From NCBI GenBank assembly GCA_902592985.1, contig CACJGR010000003.1:25220-89219 (forward strand): DNA of 64,000 nucleotides. Direction: 5' to 3'. Below the pieces are notes generated by a model. The model made no database searches. It saw nothing but the letters and a program-made list of their open reading frames with translations, and was not told the DNA's origin. Position 1 is the stretch's first letter, and each line of letters begins with the position of its first letter. The position numbers were made by a program, and so were the translations under genes. This DNA comes from an uncultured Pelagibacteraceae bacterium (GTDB taxonomy: Bacteria; Pseudomonadota; Alphaproteobacteria; Pelagibacterales; Pelagibacteraceae). Below are positions 30,922 to 40,718 of this stretch, in pieces.

Positions 30922-31635
30922 TTACCACAAATAAAAAAATGCAAAAATAAACACCCATACTAGATCTACAAAGTGCCAGTATAAACCAAGAATTTCAATT
31001 TCCACATAATTACCCTTCATTGATGTAAACCATCCTCTTTTTTCTTTATCATAATGTCCAGCAAAAGTTTTATAAGCGTAAATAAATAAGAAAATTACAC
31101 CGATTGAGACATGCGTTCCATGAAACCCGGTGATCATGAAAAAAAATGAACCAAATTGTTTTGCACCAAAAGGATTTTCCCAAGGTCTCACACCTTCATG
31201 AATTAATTTTGACCACTCAAAAGCTTGCATTCCTACAAAAGTAAGTCCGCCTATAGCTGTAGCCAATATTAACCAGCCACACATCTTTCTATTTCTTTCG
31301 TAACCATACTTGACTGCCAATGCCATAGTTCCACTACTTGTAATCAGTACAAATGTCATTATCGCAATCAAGAGTAATGGAACGGGTACTCCAAATGCAT
31401 TTAAAGCAAATACTTCGCTTGGATTTGGCCATTCTACTGGTGTTGATCCTCTGCCTTTCATGTATGAGATTAGAAAACAACTAAATATAAATGTGTCGCT
31501 TAACAAAAAAATCCACATCATTGCTTTGCCCCAATGTACACCTTTAAACATAGTTTGGTCAGATGCTGTGTCTGCTGCCATTCCACTATATCCAGGTTTA
31601 AATTCGTAGCCTTTTATTTTTGGGTCGGACGACAT
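30922..31635 (-). CDS. ctaE: Cytochrome c oxidase subunit III
   Basis: MKGRGSTPVEWPNP, ITGFHGTHVSIGVIFLF, VEIEILGLYWHFVDLVWVFIFAFFYL. Confidence 0.93.
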   Translation of the reverse strand: MSSDPKIKGYEFKPGYSGMAADTASDQTMFKGVHWGKAMMWIFLLSDTFIFSCFLISYMKGRGSTPVEWPNPSEVFALNAFGVPVPLLLIAIMTFVLITSSGTMALAVKYGYERNRKMCGWLILATAIGGLTFVGMQAFEWSKLIHEGVRPWENPFGAKQFGSFFFMITGFHGTHVSIGVIFLFIYAYKTFAGHYDKEKRGWFTSMKGNYVEIEILGLYWHFVDLVWVFIFAFFYLW

Positions 31636-31646
31636 ATATTATTTCT

Positions 31647-33485
31647 TTATGTTTTTTCTACCTTAGTTTCAACAACTTCACTTGGTGGTGTTGTTTGGGG
31701 TATAAAATCTTCTTTTGCTCCAGGAACACTATAATCATAAGGCCATCTGTGAACTACTGGAAGTTTATCACCCCAGTTACCATGTTCGGGAGGAACTGTG
31801 GGTGTAAGCCATTCTAACGAATTTGCTTGCCAAGGATTTTTCCCTGCTGGTTTTCCTATCTTTAAACTTACAATTATATTGTAAATTAAAATAAATTGTG
31901 CAGCACCAACTATAAATGCAGCAGTACTTATAAATTGATTCATTCCAACTGCTGAAGTTATGTATGGACTGTCATACATTTCAAAATATCTTCTTGGCAC
32001 TCCAATGAATCCCAAATAGTGCATAGGGAAATAAATTGAGTATGCTCCTAAAAATGTAATCCAAAAATGCCATTTTCCCAATTTTTCACTTAACATTCTT
32101 CCGGCAACCAAAGGAAACCAATGGTAGACAGCCCCCATAATTACCATTAATGGTGCAATACCCATTACCATATGAAAGTGAGCAACAACAAAATATGTAT
32201 CAGATAATGGAACATCAACAGTAACATTTCCTAAGAAAATACCTGTGATACCCCCGTTTACAAAGGTGACTATAAAACCAAGGCACCATAACATTACAGT
32301 GTTCAATCTAATATTTCCTCTCCAAAGAGTTAAAACCCAATTGTAAACCTTCATTGCTGTAGGAACTGCTATGATAAGTGTTGTAGTTGCAAAGAAAAAT
32401 CCAAACCAAGGATGCATTCCACTAACATACATATGGTGTGCCCAAACAAAAAAACTTAGAGCTCCTATTACTACGATTGCCCAAACCATCATTCTATATC
32501 CAAAAATATTTTTTCTTGAATGAACAGAGATTAAATCTGAAATTATTCCAAAAGCAGGTAAAGCAACAATATAAACCTCTGGGTGACCGAAAAACCAAAA
32601 CAAATGTTGGAAAAGAATAGGAGTTCCTCCGCCATACTCTAAAACTTCACCAGCTTTTAAAATTGTTGGCATAAAGAAACTTGTTTCAAGTACTTTATCT
32701 AAAGTCATCATTAGTGCGCTTACTAATAGCGCTGGAAAAGCTAACATTGCTAAAACAGTTGCAGTAAAAATACCCCAGACTGTTAAAGGCATTCTCATTA
32801 ACGTCATTCCTCTAGTACGAGCTTGTAAAACTGTGATTAAATAATTTAATCCGCCCATAGTAAATCCAGCTACGAACAAAATTAAAGATACACACATTAA
32901 AATTATTCCCATTCCTGATCCTGGAGTTCCTTCTAAAATTGCTTGAGGAGGATAGAGTGTCCAGCCTGATCCCGTTGGCCCACCTGGAACAAAAAAACTT
33001 GCCAATAAAACTCCGACTGCAACAAAGAACATCCAAAAACTTACCATGTTAACATAGGGGAAAACCATATCTCTTGCTCCAGTCATTAATGGAATTAAAT
33101 AATTACCAAATCCACCGAGAAATAGTGCGGTTAAAAAATAAACTACCATTATCATTCCATGCATAGTAACAAACTGATAATAATGTTCTGCAGTCATGAA
33201 ACCAGCTGCTCCCGGAAAACCTAATTGCAAACGCATCAACCAAGAAAGAATAAGACCAATTATACCTGTGAAAGTTGCCAAAAGAAAATATTGTACTCCA
33301 ATAACTTTAGCATCCTGGCAAAAAACCCATTTAGTAATAAAGCTATGTCCATGATATAAATCCTGATCAGGTAATTCTGCGGGTCTTACGTAATCAATGT
33401 CAGGTGTAGGAGTTGCACCTCCTCCAGAAATAGTTTCTGAGGATTGTGCTTGGATTGTTTTACTATCGTTAAAATCTTCAGACAT
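31647..33485 (-). CDS. ctaD: Cytochrome c oxidase subunit I
   Basis: FGNYLIPLMTGARDMVFPYVN, FGHPEVYIVALPAFGI, WAHHMYVSGMHPW, YFVVAHFHMVMG. Confidence 0.96.
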   Translation of the reverse strand: MSEDFNDSKTIQAQSSETISGGGATPTPDIDYVRPAELPDQDLYHGHSFITKWVFCQDAKVIGVQYFLLATFTGIIGLILSWLMRLQLGFPGAAGFMTAEHYYQFVTMHGMIMVVYFLTALFLGGFGNYLIPLMTGARDMVFPYVNMVSFWMFFVAVGVLLASFFVPGGPTGSGWTLYPPQAILEGTPGSGMGIILMCVSLILFVAGFTMGGLNYLITVLQARTRGMTLMRMPLTVWGIFTATVLAMLAFPALLVSALMMTLDKVLETSFFMPTILKAGEVLEYGGGTPILFQHLFWFFGHPEVYIVALPAFGIISDLISVHSRKNIFGYRMMVWAIVVIGALSFFVWAHHMYVSGMHPWFGFFFATTTLIIAVPTAMKVYNWVLTLWRGNIRLNTVMLWCLGFIVTFVNGGITGIFLGNVTVDVPLSDTYFVVAHFHMVMGIAPLMVIMGAVYHWFPLVAGRMLSEKLGKWHFWITFLGAYSIYFPMHYLGFIGVPRRYFEMYDSPYITSAVGMNQFISTAAFIVGAAQFILIYNIIVSLKIGKPAGKNPWQANSLEWLTPTVPPEHGNWGDKLPVVHRWPYDYSVPGAKEDFIPQTTPPSEVVETKVEKT

Positions 33486-33504
33486 AAATTCCTTTTATAT
33501 ATAT

Positions 33505-34353
33505 TTAATCATTTAAATTATTTTTTGCCAATTTTTTTTCACTAAATTCTATTTCTTTTTGTTTTGCAATTAAATCAGAAAAAGTTTCCTGTTCTTCGAT
33601 CCAATTTTTATAATCTTGTTCACTTTTAACAAAAACTCTTCCTCTCATACCATAATGTCCAACTCCACAATATTCAGCACATAAAACTTCATATTCTCCA
33701 ACCTTATTAGGTTCAAACCAATAATAAGTTATAGTTCCTGGAACAGCATCCATTTTTGCTCTAAATTGAGGTACATACCAATTGTGAAGCACATCAACTG
33801 ATCTTAATAAAATTTTAACAGGTCTATTATTTTTTAAATGTAATACATCACTTTGTATTAAAACATCGTCCTTACCATTTATATCTTCTAAAATAATTCC
33901 AAATGGATTGTTATCATTTATGTTTTCTACTTTCGTACTACCTAATTTCCCATCTTCGCCAGGTAATCTATATTGCCATCCCCACTGCCAAGCCATAACA
34001 TCAACATCAATTGCATTTTTTGGAACATTAATATATTGGTTCCAAACAATAAGTCCTGGAGCCAATAGTGCTGCCACTCCTAAAGTAGTCGACCATGTAA
34101 GTATTTTTTCTAATTTTTTATCTTCTGGTTTGTATTCTGCCTTGCGTCCTTCTTTGTATGAAAATCTAAATACGCAGTAGACCATAAAAAGACAGACCGC
34201 TACAAAAACTCCTCCTCCGACCCAAAATGTTAAAGTAATAGTATCGTCCATTGATCCCCAATTTGAAGCTATGTCTGTCCAATACCATGGGGTAAAAATA
34301 TGGAACAACACTGATCCAACTATTACTGCCAAAAAGATAAATCCAACATGCAT
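33505..34353 (-). CDS. ctaC: Cytochrome c oxidase subunit II
   Basis: CuA motif CAEYCGVGHYGMRG; DVMAWQWGWQYRLPG; two N-terminal TMs. Confidence 0.95.
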   Translation of the reverse strand: MHVGFIFLAVIVGSVLFHIFTPWYWTDIASNWGSMDDTITLTFWVGGGVFVAVCLFMVYCVFRFSYKEGRKAEYKPEDKKLEKILTWSTTLGVAALLAPGLIVWNQYINVPKNAIDVDVMAWQWGWQYRLPGEDGKLGSTKVENINDNNPFGIILEDINGKDDVLIQSDVLHLKNNRPVKILLRSVDVLHNWYVPQFRAKMDAVPGTITYYWFEPNKVGEYEVLCAEYCGVGHYGMRGRVFVKSEQDYKNWIEEQETFSDLIAKQKEIEFSEKKLAKNNLND

Positions 34354-34423
34354 AGAGAAAACTTATAAAAGAAATATGCATATAATCTAGAGACAAAATG
34401 TCTTAAAAAAACCTTAAATAAGC

Positions 34424-34633
34424 ATGTATATTCAAGAAAATATGCTAGGTAAATTTGGAATTTTAGTGGCCATACTAGTCATGGTCATGCTTTTCTATTT
34501 TGTTATATCTTTGGGAGCAGGATTCTTTTCAAAAGGTGAAAAAAAACCAGAAATAAAAAAATATTTAAAATCTGTAAATATACTATTAGTTTTAATTGCT
34601 GTTGTTGGAACTATTCTAGTTTTTTTTATGTAA
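34424..34633 (+). CDS. Small two-TM protein, unknown function
   Basis: 69 aa with two hydrophobic helices, divergent from ctaC, in the oxidase locus. Confidence 0.55.
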   Translation: MYIQENMLGKFGILVAILVMVMLFYFVISLGAGFFSKGEKKPEIKKYLKSVNILLVLIAVVGTILVFFM

Positions 34634-35306
34634 GGACAGCTTTACACCAGGCAATAAAAGCATCGTTAAATACATAAATAACTAAAAAAAAAATCAGCCA
34701 TACAATTAATAAAAATGTCCAATACAAAGATAATGCTGATAAGCTTTTCTTTTGACTTATAACGTCATGCTGTTTCAATTTAAGGGTTTTTGAGCAAACT
34801 TTTCCCCAAAAAAATAAACCTCCTAAAAGATGCAAACCATGTAACGCAGTAAAAATATAGAACGAAGAAAAATAAGTATTTGTATAAACAAATTTTTCAT
34901 CTTGCATTAATTGATACCAAAAAAAGATTTGACCAAACAAAAATAGATAGCTCAATCCTCCAACTAAGATTAAATTTTTTTTAATTTTTGCTGTATTATT
35001 TTTTTTTAAATCTTTTGTAATTTTGTTGAAAAAATAAGTTACAAAAAATAAAACAATTGTATTTACCCACAACAAGTTTGGTCTAAATAAAAATTTTGTA
35101 TCCTGTTCTGGGGGTATTGTATAAAGATAACCAGTAAGAATTAAACTAAACAACACTGTGCTTATACCAAAAATAACTATAACTGCCGAGGTTTGTGATG
35201 ATAAATTAAAAGTCTTACCTGAATGATAGCTATCAATAGCAGCTTGTTCTTTTTCCCAAGGTTTTTCTGCCAGTGTGCCAAAAAGTTTCTTAATAAAATT
35301 CGACAT
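34626..35306 (-). CDS. Second heme-copper oxidase subunit III-like protein
   Basis: KPWEKEQAAI...FFWYQLM...ALHGLHLLGGLFFW...LYWTFLLIVWLIFFLVIY; multi-TM, COX3 architecture. Confidence 0.8.
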   Translation of the reverse strand: MSNFIKKLFGTLAEKPWEKEQAAIDSYHSGKTFNLSSQTSAVIVIFGISTVLFSLILTGYLYTIPPEQDTKFLFRPNLLWVNTIVLFFVTYFFNKITKDLKKNNTAKIKKNLILVGGLSYLFLFGQIFFWYQLMQDEKFVYTNTYFSSFYIFTALHGLHLLGGLFFWGKVCSKTLKLKQHDVISQKKSLSALSLYWTFLLIVWLIFFLVIYVFNDAFIAWCKAVLT

Positions 35307-35338
35307 AAATTATATAGTAAGAATATAAACATTAAATT

Positions 35339-35923
35339 ATGAAATTAAAGACATCGATAATAATATTAGCTGGATGTTTAGGAATTTTTCTATTTATAAT
35401 GTTGCCCATTGTATTATCAATACAAGATAAAAAAGAAGGTTATGCCACATCAATAAAAGGGTCAGAATTTTCATTAAATGATGTAAATAACAATCTAATA
35501 ACTGAAAAATCTTTTCAAGGTCCTGCCACAGCTTTATTTTTTGGATTTACTCACTGTCCAGATGTATGTCCTATGACTTTAAACAAATTAAGTATTATTT
35601 TAGAAAGATTAGAAAAAGAAAATAAATCGTTAAAAGTCTTTTTCATTAGTATTGATCCAGAAAGAGATACACCTGAAGTAATGAAAGATTATTTAAATTC
35701 TTTTGATGGTAAATTTACAGGCATTACTGGAAAACCAGAAAAAATATTCAAGCTCTCACAATCTTGGGGTATAGCTAGTCAAAAGATATTTTCAGAAAAT
35801 GGAGAATATACTGTCAATCATAGTTCTCCCATTATCTTACTTAAGGATGGAAAATATGTTGATCGTATTACTCATAAGGATGACCTTAAAAGATCAATTA
35901 AAATAATTAAAAAATACTTATAA
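35339..35923 (+). CDS. SCO1/SenC family copper chaperone
   Basis: FGFTHCPDVCPMTLNKL, FISIDPERDTPEVMKDYL, VNHSSPIILL. Confidence 0.94.
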   Translation: MKLKTSIIILAGCLGIFLFIMLPIVLSIQDKKEGYATSIKGSEFSLNDVNNNLITEKSFQGPATALFFGFTHCPDVCPMTLNKLSIILERLEKENKSLKVFFISIDPERDTPEVMKDYLNSFDGKFTGITGKPEKIFKLSQSWGIASQKIFSENGEYTVNHSSPIILLKDGKYVDRITHKDDLKRSIKIIKKYL

Positions 35924-36631
35924 ATTTAAAAAATAATTAATTATAGATAGTGCAGAAATTACGGCTGTTTCTGATCTTAAAATATTATTGTTTATTTTTA
36001 GCGACTGAAGATCTTTAAAATTAAGAATTTGTTTCCTTTCATTTTCTGTAAAATCTCCTTCTGGTCCAATTATTATACAGATTGGTTTAGTTTCTTTTTT
36101 TATTTTAGTATCTAACTTTTGGTTTTTAGTATTTATATCACCAAAAATCATATTAACTTTATTATTATTTTTTTCTAAAAAAGACTTTAAATTTTGAGTT
36201 TTTTCAATATTAGGAACTATCAAACGATTAGATTGTTCGGAGGCTTCTATAATAATTTTTTTGATTCTTTCGTAGTTTATTTTTCTTACAATTGTACGAT
36301 CAGTAATAATAGGTACAAATTTAGTTACACCTAATTCGGTTGCCTTTTGGATCATAAAATTAAAATAATTAGATTTAATTGGAGAAAAAGCTAGCCATAT
36401 TTTTTTTAAATTCTCTTTTTGTCTTAATTGATTTGTAATATTAAATTCTACTATTCCTTTTGAAATTTCTTTAATTTTTGCTTTCCACTCCCCACTTTCA
36501 TTAAATAAAGAAAAAGTTTCATCAAGTTTAACCCTCATAACTTTATTAACATAATGAGATTGTGATTTATCAAGCTTAGCATTTAAATTAAGTGATAAAC
36601 TTTCTGGAAAAAATAATCTAATATTACTCAT
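35918..36631 (-). CDS. rsmE: 16S rRNA (uracil1498-N3)-methyltransferase
   Basis: HYVNKVMRVKLDE, KATELGVTKFVPIITDRT, IIGPEGDFTENE, NILRSETAVISAL. Confidence 0.93.
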   Translation of the reverse strand: MSNIRLFFPESLSLNLNAKLDKSQSHYVNKVMRVKLDETFSLFNESGEWKAKIKEISKGIVEFNITNQLRQKENLKKIWLAFSPIKSNYFNFMIQKATELGVTKFVPIITDRTIVRKINYERIKKIIIEASEQSNRLIVPNIEKTQNLKSFLEKNNNKVNMIFGDINTKNQKLDTKIKKETKPICIIIGPEGDFTENERKQILNFKDLQSLKINNNILRSETAVISALSIINYFLNL

Positions 36632-36648
36632 ATTTATTAAGTTAATTT

Positions 36649-37311
36649 ATGAAAAATATTAAAGCAATAATTTTTGATGCTTATGGCACTTTATTTGATG
36701 TCAATTCAGCTGCAGAAAAATCTAAAGATAAAATTGGGGATAAGTGGGAAGGTTTTGCAAATTACTGGAGAACTACTCAACTAGAATACACTTGGCTTAG
36801 GAGTCTGATGAATAGACATAAAGATTTTTGGCAAGTTACAGAAGATAGCTTAGATAAATCAATGAAAGCTTTTAAAATAGATCCTTCAATGAGAAATGAA
36901 TTATTGCACCTCTATAAAATATTATCCACTTTTCCAGAGGTAAAAGAAGTTTTACAAAATCTTAAAAAAAAAGATTATAAACTTGCTATTCTTTCCAATG
37001 GAACGCCCGCTCTCCTAAATGAATTAGTTACAAGTAATGATTTAGATAATATTTTTGATGATATTTTTTCAATTGAAGAAGCTGGGATTTATAAACCGGA
37101 TTCAAAAGTTTACGATCTACCGATCAAAAAATATCAAATAAAAAAGGATGAAGTTGCATTTTTAAGTGCAAATACTTGGGATGTATCTGGTGGAGGAAAT
37201 TATGGCTACAGTTCTATTTGGGTAAACAGAAATAATAATATTTTTGATAACCTTGACTACAAACCAAAAAACGAAGTGAAGAACTTAAAACAGTTACTTG
37301 ATATTGCTTAG
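36649..37311 (+). CDS. Haloacid dehalogenase type II-like HAD hydrolase
   Basis: IIFDAYGTLFDVNSAAE, LAILSNGTPALL, SANTWDVSGGGNYGYSSIWVNR. Confidence 0.9.
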   Translation: MKNIKAIIFDAYGTLFDVNSAAEKSKDKIGDKWEGFANYWRTTQLEYTWLRSLMNRHKDFWQVTEDSLDKSMKAFKIDPSMRNELLHLYKILSTFPEVKEVLQNLKKKDYKLAILSNGTPALLNELVTSNDLDNIFDDIFSIEEAGIYKPDSKVYDLPIKKYQIKKDEVAFLSANTWDVSGGGNYGYSSIWVNRNNNIFDNLDYKPKNEVKNLKQLLDIA

Positions 37312-37354
37312 CCAAGTACCTATCTTCTTATAAAAAAATAACAAAAGGGTAAAA

Positions 37355-37591
37355 ATGACTAAAGGACAAAGAGCCGGGGATGGACCAATTACAGTTGAAG
37401 TTGAAAAAGATAAATCTTATTATTGGTGCTCATGTGGAAAAAGTTCGAAACAACCATTCTGTGATGCATCCCACAAAGGTACAGAATTTAGTCCAGTTGT
37501 ATATAAAGCTGAAGAAAACAAAAAAATTTTTTTTTGCACTTGTAAACAAACTAACAATCAACCATTTTGTGATGGTTCACATAACAAGTAA
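37355..37591 (+). CDS. Tandem CDGSH iron-sulfur domain protein
   Basis: Two motifs: CSCGKSSKQPFCDASH and CTCKQTNNQPFCDGSH. Confidence 0.93.
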   Translation: MTKGQRAGDGPITVEVEKDKSYYWCSCGKSSKQPFCDASHKGTEFSPVVYKAEENKKIFFCTCKQTNNQPFCDGSHNK

Positions 37592-38428
37592 ATGAAAAAT
37601 ATAGAAGTAAGTAAAATTATTGATCCAATTTTAGCATCTGATGGTGCTGGAGTTAAATTAAAAAGAAGTATAGGAGTTGAACCAAATTATTTTGACCCCT
37701 TTTTAATGTTAGATGAATTTGGGTCAGACAATAAAGATGATTACATAGGTGGATTCCCTTCCCATCCTCACAGAGGAATTGAAACAGTTACTTATATGCT
37801 TCAAGGCGAGTTTGAACATGAAGATAGCACGGGAGCTAAAGGTAGAATGTCTTCAGGAGATGTTCAATGGATGAAAACAGGAAGTGGAATAATTCATTCA
37901 GAGATGCCTGCAATGTCTCAAGGTAGACTTCATGGGTTTCAGTTGTGGATTAACATGCCTGCTAAATTAAAAATGAGTAAGCCTAATTATATCTATATAG
38001 ATGCTGATAAAATAAGTATTCATAAAGACGATGATAAACAAGTAAAAGTAATTGCTGGGAAATTTGAAATCGCAGAAGGTTCTGTTAAAGGCCATAACGT
38101 TGAACCAATTTATTTTGATGTTGAATTAAATAAAGATAAAGAATTTAATTTTAAAATACCATCTACTCACAACACCTTTATTTATTTAATCAATGGAGAA
38201 ATAGAAATTGGTAAAAACAAACATGATCAAGTTAAAGACAGCACTTTAATACTGCTCACAAAGGGTGAAGATTTAAGCGTAAGAGCTAAATCAAATTCAA
38301 AATTCTTAGCAATCTCAGGAAAGCCAATTAATGAAGAGATAGCTAGAGGCGGTCCATTTGTGATGAATACCAAATCAGAAATCTTGCAAGCTGTCCAAGA
38401 TTACCATAATGGTACATTTGTAAAATGA
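37592..38428 (+). CDS. Pirin family protein
   Basis: DPFLMLDEFGS, GFPSHPHRGIETVTYMLQGEFEHEDS, MKTGSGIIHSEMP. Confidence 0.94.
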   Translation: MKNIEVSKIIDPILASDGAGVKLKRSIGVEPNYFDPFLMLDEFGSDNKDDYIGGFPSHPHRGIETVTYMLQGEFEHEDSTGAKGRMSSGDVQWMKTGSGIIHSEMPAMSQGRLHGFQLWINMPAKLKMSKPNYIYIDADKISIHKDDDKQVKVIAGKFEIAEGSVKGHNVEPIYFDVELNKDKEFNFKIPSTHNTFIYLINGEIEIGKNKHDQVKDSTLILLTKGEDLSVRAKSNSKFLAISGKPINEEIARGGPFVMNTKSEILQAVQDYHNGTFVK

Positions 38429-39396
38429 AAGCAGTAGAAATATCAAAAACTGGTGGACCAGAAGTCTTAGAAATAAAAGAAATTACTTTGGATAAACCTG
38501 GCGCGGACGAAGTAACAATTGAACATAAGGCAATTGGATTGAATTATATTGACACTTACCACAGATCTGGTCTTTACCCTTTAAAACTTCCATCTGGAAT
38601 AGGTGTTGAGGGAGCAGGAATAATAAAAAAAATAGGATCTAATGTTAAAGAATTTAGTATTGGTGATAAAATTTCTTATTCTGGAGCACCATTAGGAGCT
38701 TATTCAACTCATAGAAATTATCCAACAAAAAATCTTGTAAAAGTTCCGAATAATATTGATCTTGAAGTTGCTGCAACTTTAATGACCAAAGGTTTAACTA
38801 CTTTTTATTTGTTGCACAAAACTTATCCAGTTAAATCTGGAGAAACAATTCTATTTCATGCTGCAGCTGGAGGAGTTGGTCAAATATTTGGGCAATGGGC
38901 AAAAACTCTTGGATGTATAGTAATTGGTACTGTTGGAACTGATGAAAAAATAGATAAAGCTAAAAGTTATGGATATGATCATATAATAAATTACAACAAA
39001 GAAAATTTTTCAGAAAAAGTATTGGAAATTACAAATGGCAAAGGTGTTTCTGTAGTTTATGATGGTGTTGGTAAAACTACTCTTGAAGGTTCATTAAAAT
39101 GTCTAAGTATAAGAGGAATGATGGTGTCTTTTGGAAATGCTTCTGGAGCTTTATCTCTAATAGATGTACCAAAATTGTTACAACCAAAAGGTTTGTATTT
39201 TATAAGACCTTCTATGCAACAATATTTAAGCAAGAAAGAAGAAATTAATGAAGGTGCAAAAATTTTATTTGAAAAAATTGGATCAGGAAAAATTAAAATT
39301 GAAATATTTAAAAAGTATAAATTAGATAATGTTGTAGAAGTTCATAAAGATTTAGAATCTAGAAAAATTCTTGGACCAGCTATAATTATACCTTAG
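38425..39396 (+). CDS. Quinone oxidoreductase (MDR superfamily)
   Basis: GLNYIDTYHRSGLYPL, HAAAGGVGQIFGQWAKTLG, YDGVGKTTLEGSL. Confidence 0.94.
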   Translation: MKAVEISKTGGPEVLEIKEITLDKPGADEVTIEHKAIGLNYIDTYHRSGLYPLKLPSGIGVEGAGIIKKIGSNVKEFSIGDKISYSGAPLGAYSTHRNYPTKNLVKVPNNIDLEVAATLMTKGLTTFYLLHKTYPVKSGETILFHAAAGGVGQIFGQWAKTLGCIVIGTVGTDEKIDKAKSYGYDHIINYNKENFSEKVLEITNGKGVSVVYDGVGKTTLEGSLKCLSIRGMMVSFGNASGALSLIDVPKLLQPKGLYFIRPSMQQYLSKKEEINEGAKILFEKIGSGKIKIEIFKKYKLDNVVEVHKDLESRKILGPAIIIP

Positions 39397-39797
39397 TCTA
39401 AATCAATTTTCATATCTGACAAATGTAATTTTAACGTTTCAGTTGATAGATGAATATCTCTAATAAAAAATAGGACAGAAACTATCATTGCCAAACAGCA
39501 TGAGCCAAAAATAATTCGTGCCAAAAAGATCATGTCTAAATAAAGAGCAAAAACTGTTAACATATTAAATAAAAATCCAAAACTTGCACACGCTAGAGTA
39601 TATTTTAACCATTTAACTCTTCCATTTAAATTAATAAGCTGCTTTTCCCACTCTGGCGGAATATGTTTTTCCCAAACATATTCATCGTGTATTTTTCTTA
39701 TTAGATTGCTCAGTGTATGAAAACGATTACCATAAACACTCATCAAAAGCGGTATAGCAGGAAACATTAAAGCAGTTACTGTATAATCTATATTCAT
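39393..39797 (-). CDS. DUF2721 family membrane protein
   Basis: MFPAIPLLMSVYGNRFHTLSNLIRKIHDEY plus two C-terminal TMs and LHLSDM tail. Confidence 0.7.
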   Translation of the reverse strand: MNIDYTVTALMFPAIPLLMSVYGNRFHTLSNLIRKIHDEYVWEKHIPPEWEKQLINLNGRVKWLKYTLACASFGFLFNMLTVFALYLDMIFLARIIFGSCCLAMIVSVLFFIRDIHLSTETLKLHLSDMKIDLD

Positions 39798-39850
39798 AAC
39801 GAATCAGTTTGATTATGAAACTAGCCTTTGCTATTTACAAGTAAATTTTA

Positions 39851-40714
39851 ATGAAACAATTAAATCTCTTTATCGAATTAATAAGATTAAAAAAACCAAT
39901 AGGTTTTATGCTTTTATTTTGGCCCTGTGCATGGGGGTTGACTATCGCTTATAATTTTTCAAATAACATTAATATTTATTTCTTTTATTTGTTTTTATTT
40001 TTTTTGGGTTCAGTCTTAATGAGATCAGCAGGTTGTATTGTAAATGATATCATTGATCAAGAATTTGATAAAAAAGTAGAAAGAACAAAAAATAGACCTA
40101 TTGCTTCCGGCAAAGTTTCTAAAAAACTTGGGTTAATTTATGCTTTAATTCTTTGTTTGCTAGCTTTTTTAATTTTAATTAACTTTAATTGGTTCACCAT
40201 TATATTAGCTCTAGGTTCTATGCCGCTTGCTTTTAGTTATCCATTAATGAAAAGATATACATATTGGCCTCAATTATTCTTGGGTATAACTTTTAATTAT
40301 GGATTAATTTTAGGATGGGTTTCCATTAAAAATAGTTTAGATATTGTTCCAATAATATTTTACATTGGGGCCATATTTTGGACACTTGGATACGACACGA
40401 TATACGGGTTTCAAGACATAAAAGACGATGAAATAATAGGTATTAAATCAACATCAATAAAATTTAAAAAAAAACCAATCTTTTTTTTAACAATATGTTA
40501 TTCAATTTTTATTTTTATTACTTTGGTGGTAGGTATTTTAATGAAATTTAATTATATATTTTTTATAATTTTAATTTTTCCATTTTTACATTTATTTGTA
40601 CATCAAATTAAAAAAATCAATATTAGTGATACTTCAAATTGTTTAAAAACTTTTAGAAGTAATAATTTTTTTGGCCTATTAATTTTATTAACCATTGTAA
40701 TAGGAAAGGTTTAA
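39851..40714 (+). CDS. ubiA: 4-hydroxybenzoate polyprenyltransferase
   Basis: RLKKPIGFMLLFWPCAWGL, CIVNDIIDQEFDKKVERTKNRPIASGK, YDTIYGFQDIKDDEIIGIKS. Confidence 0.94.
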   Translation: MKQLNLFIELIRLKKPIGFMLLFWPCAWGLTIAYNFSNNINIYFFYLFLFFLGSVLMRSAGCIVNDIIDQEFDKKVERTKNRPIASGKVSKKLGLIYALILCLLAFLILINFNWFTIILALGSMPLAFSYPLMKRYTYWPQLFLGITFNYGLILGWVSIKNSLDIVPIIFYIGAIFWTLGYDTIYGFQDIKDDEIIGIKSTSIKFKKKPIFFLTICYSIFIFITLVVGILMKFNYIFFIILIFPFLHLFVHQIKKINISDTSNCLKTFRSNNFFGLLILLTIVIGKV

Positions 40715-40718
40715 ATTA

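Noticed and set aside
32812-33036. 74-aa alternate-frame ORF within ctaD
   Set aside because: Contained in a strongly conserved oxidase gene; likely chance open frame.
37380-37595. Second-frame ORF overlapping the CDGSH gene
   Set aside because: The 37355-37591 frame holds both CDGSH motifs; this frame has none.
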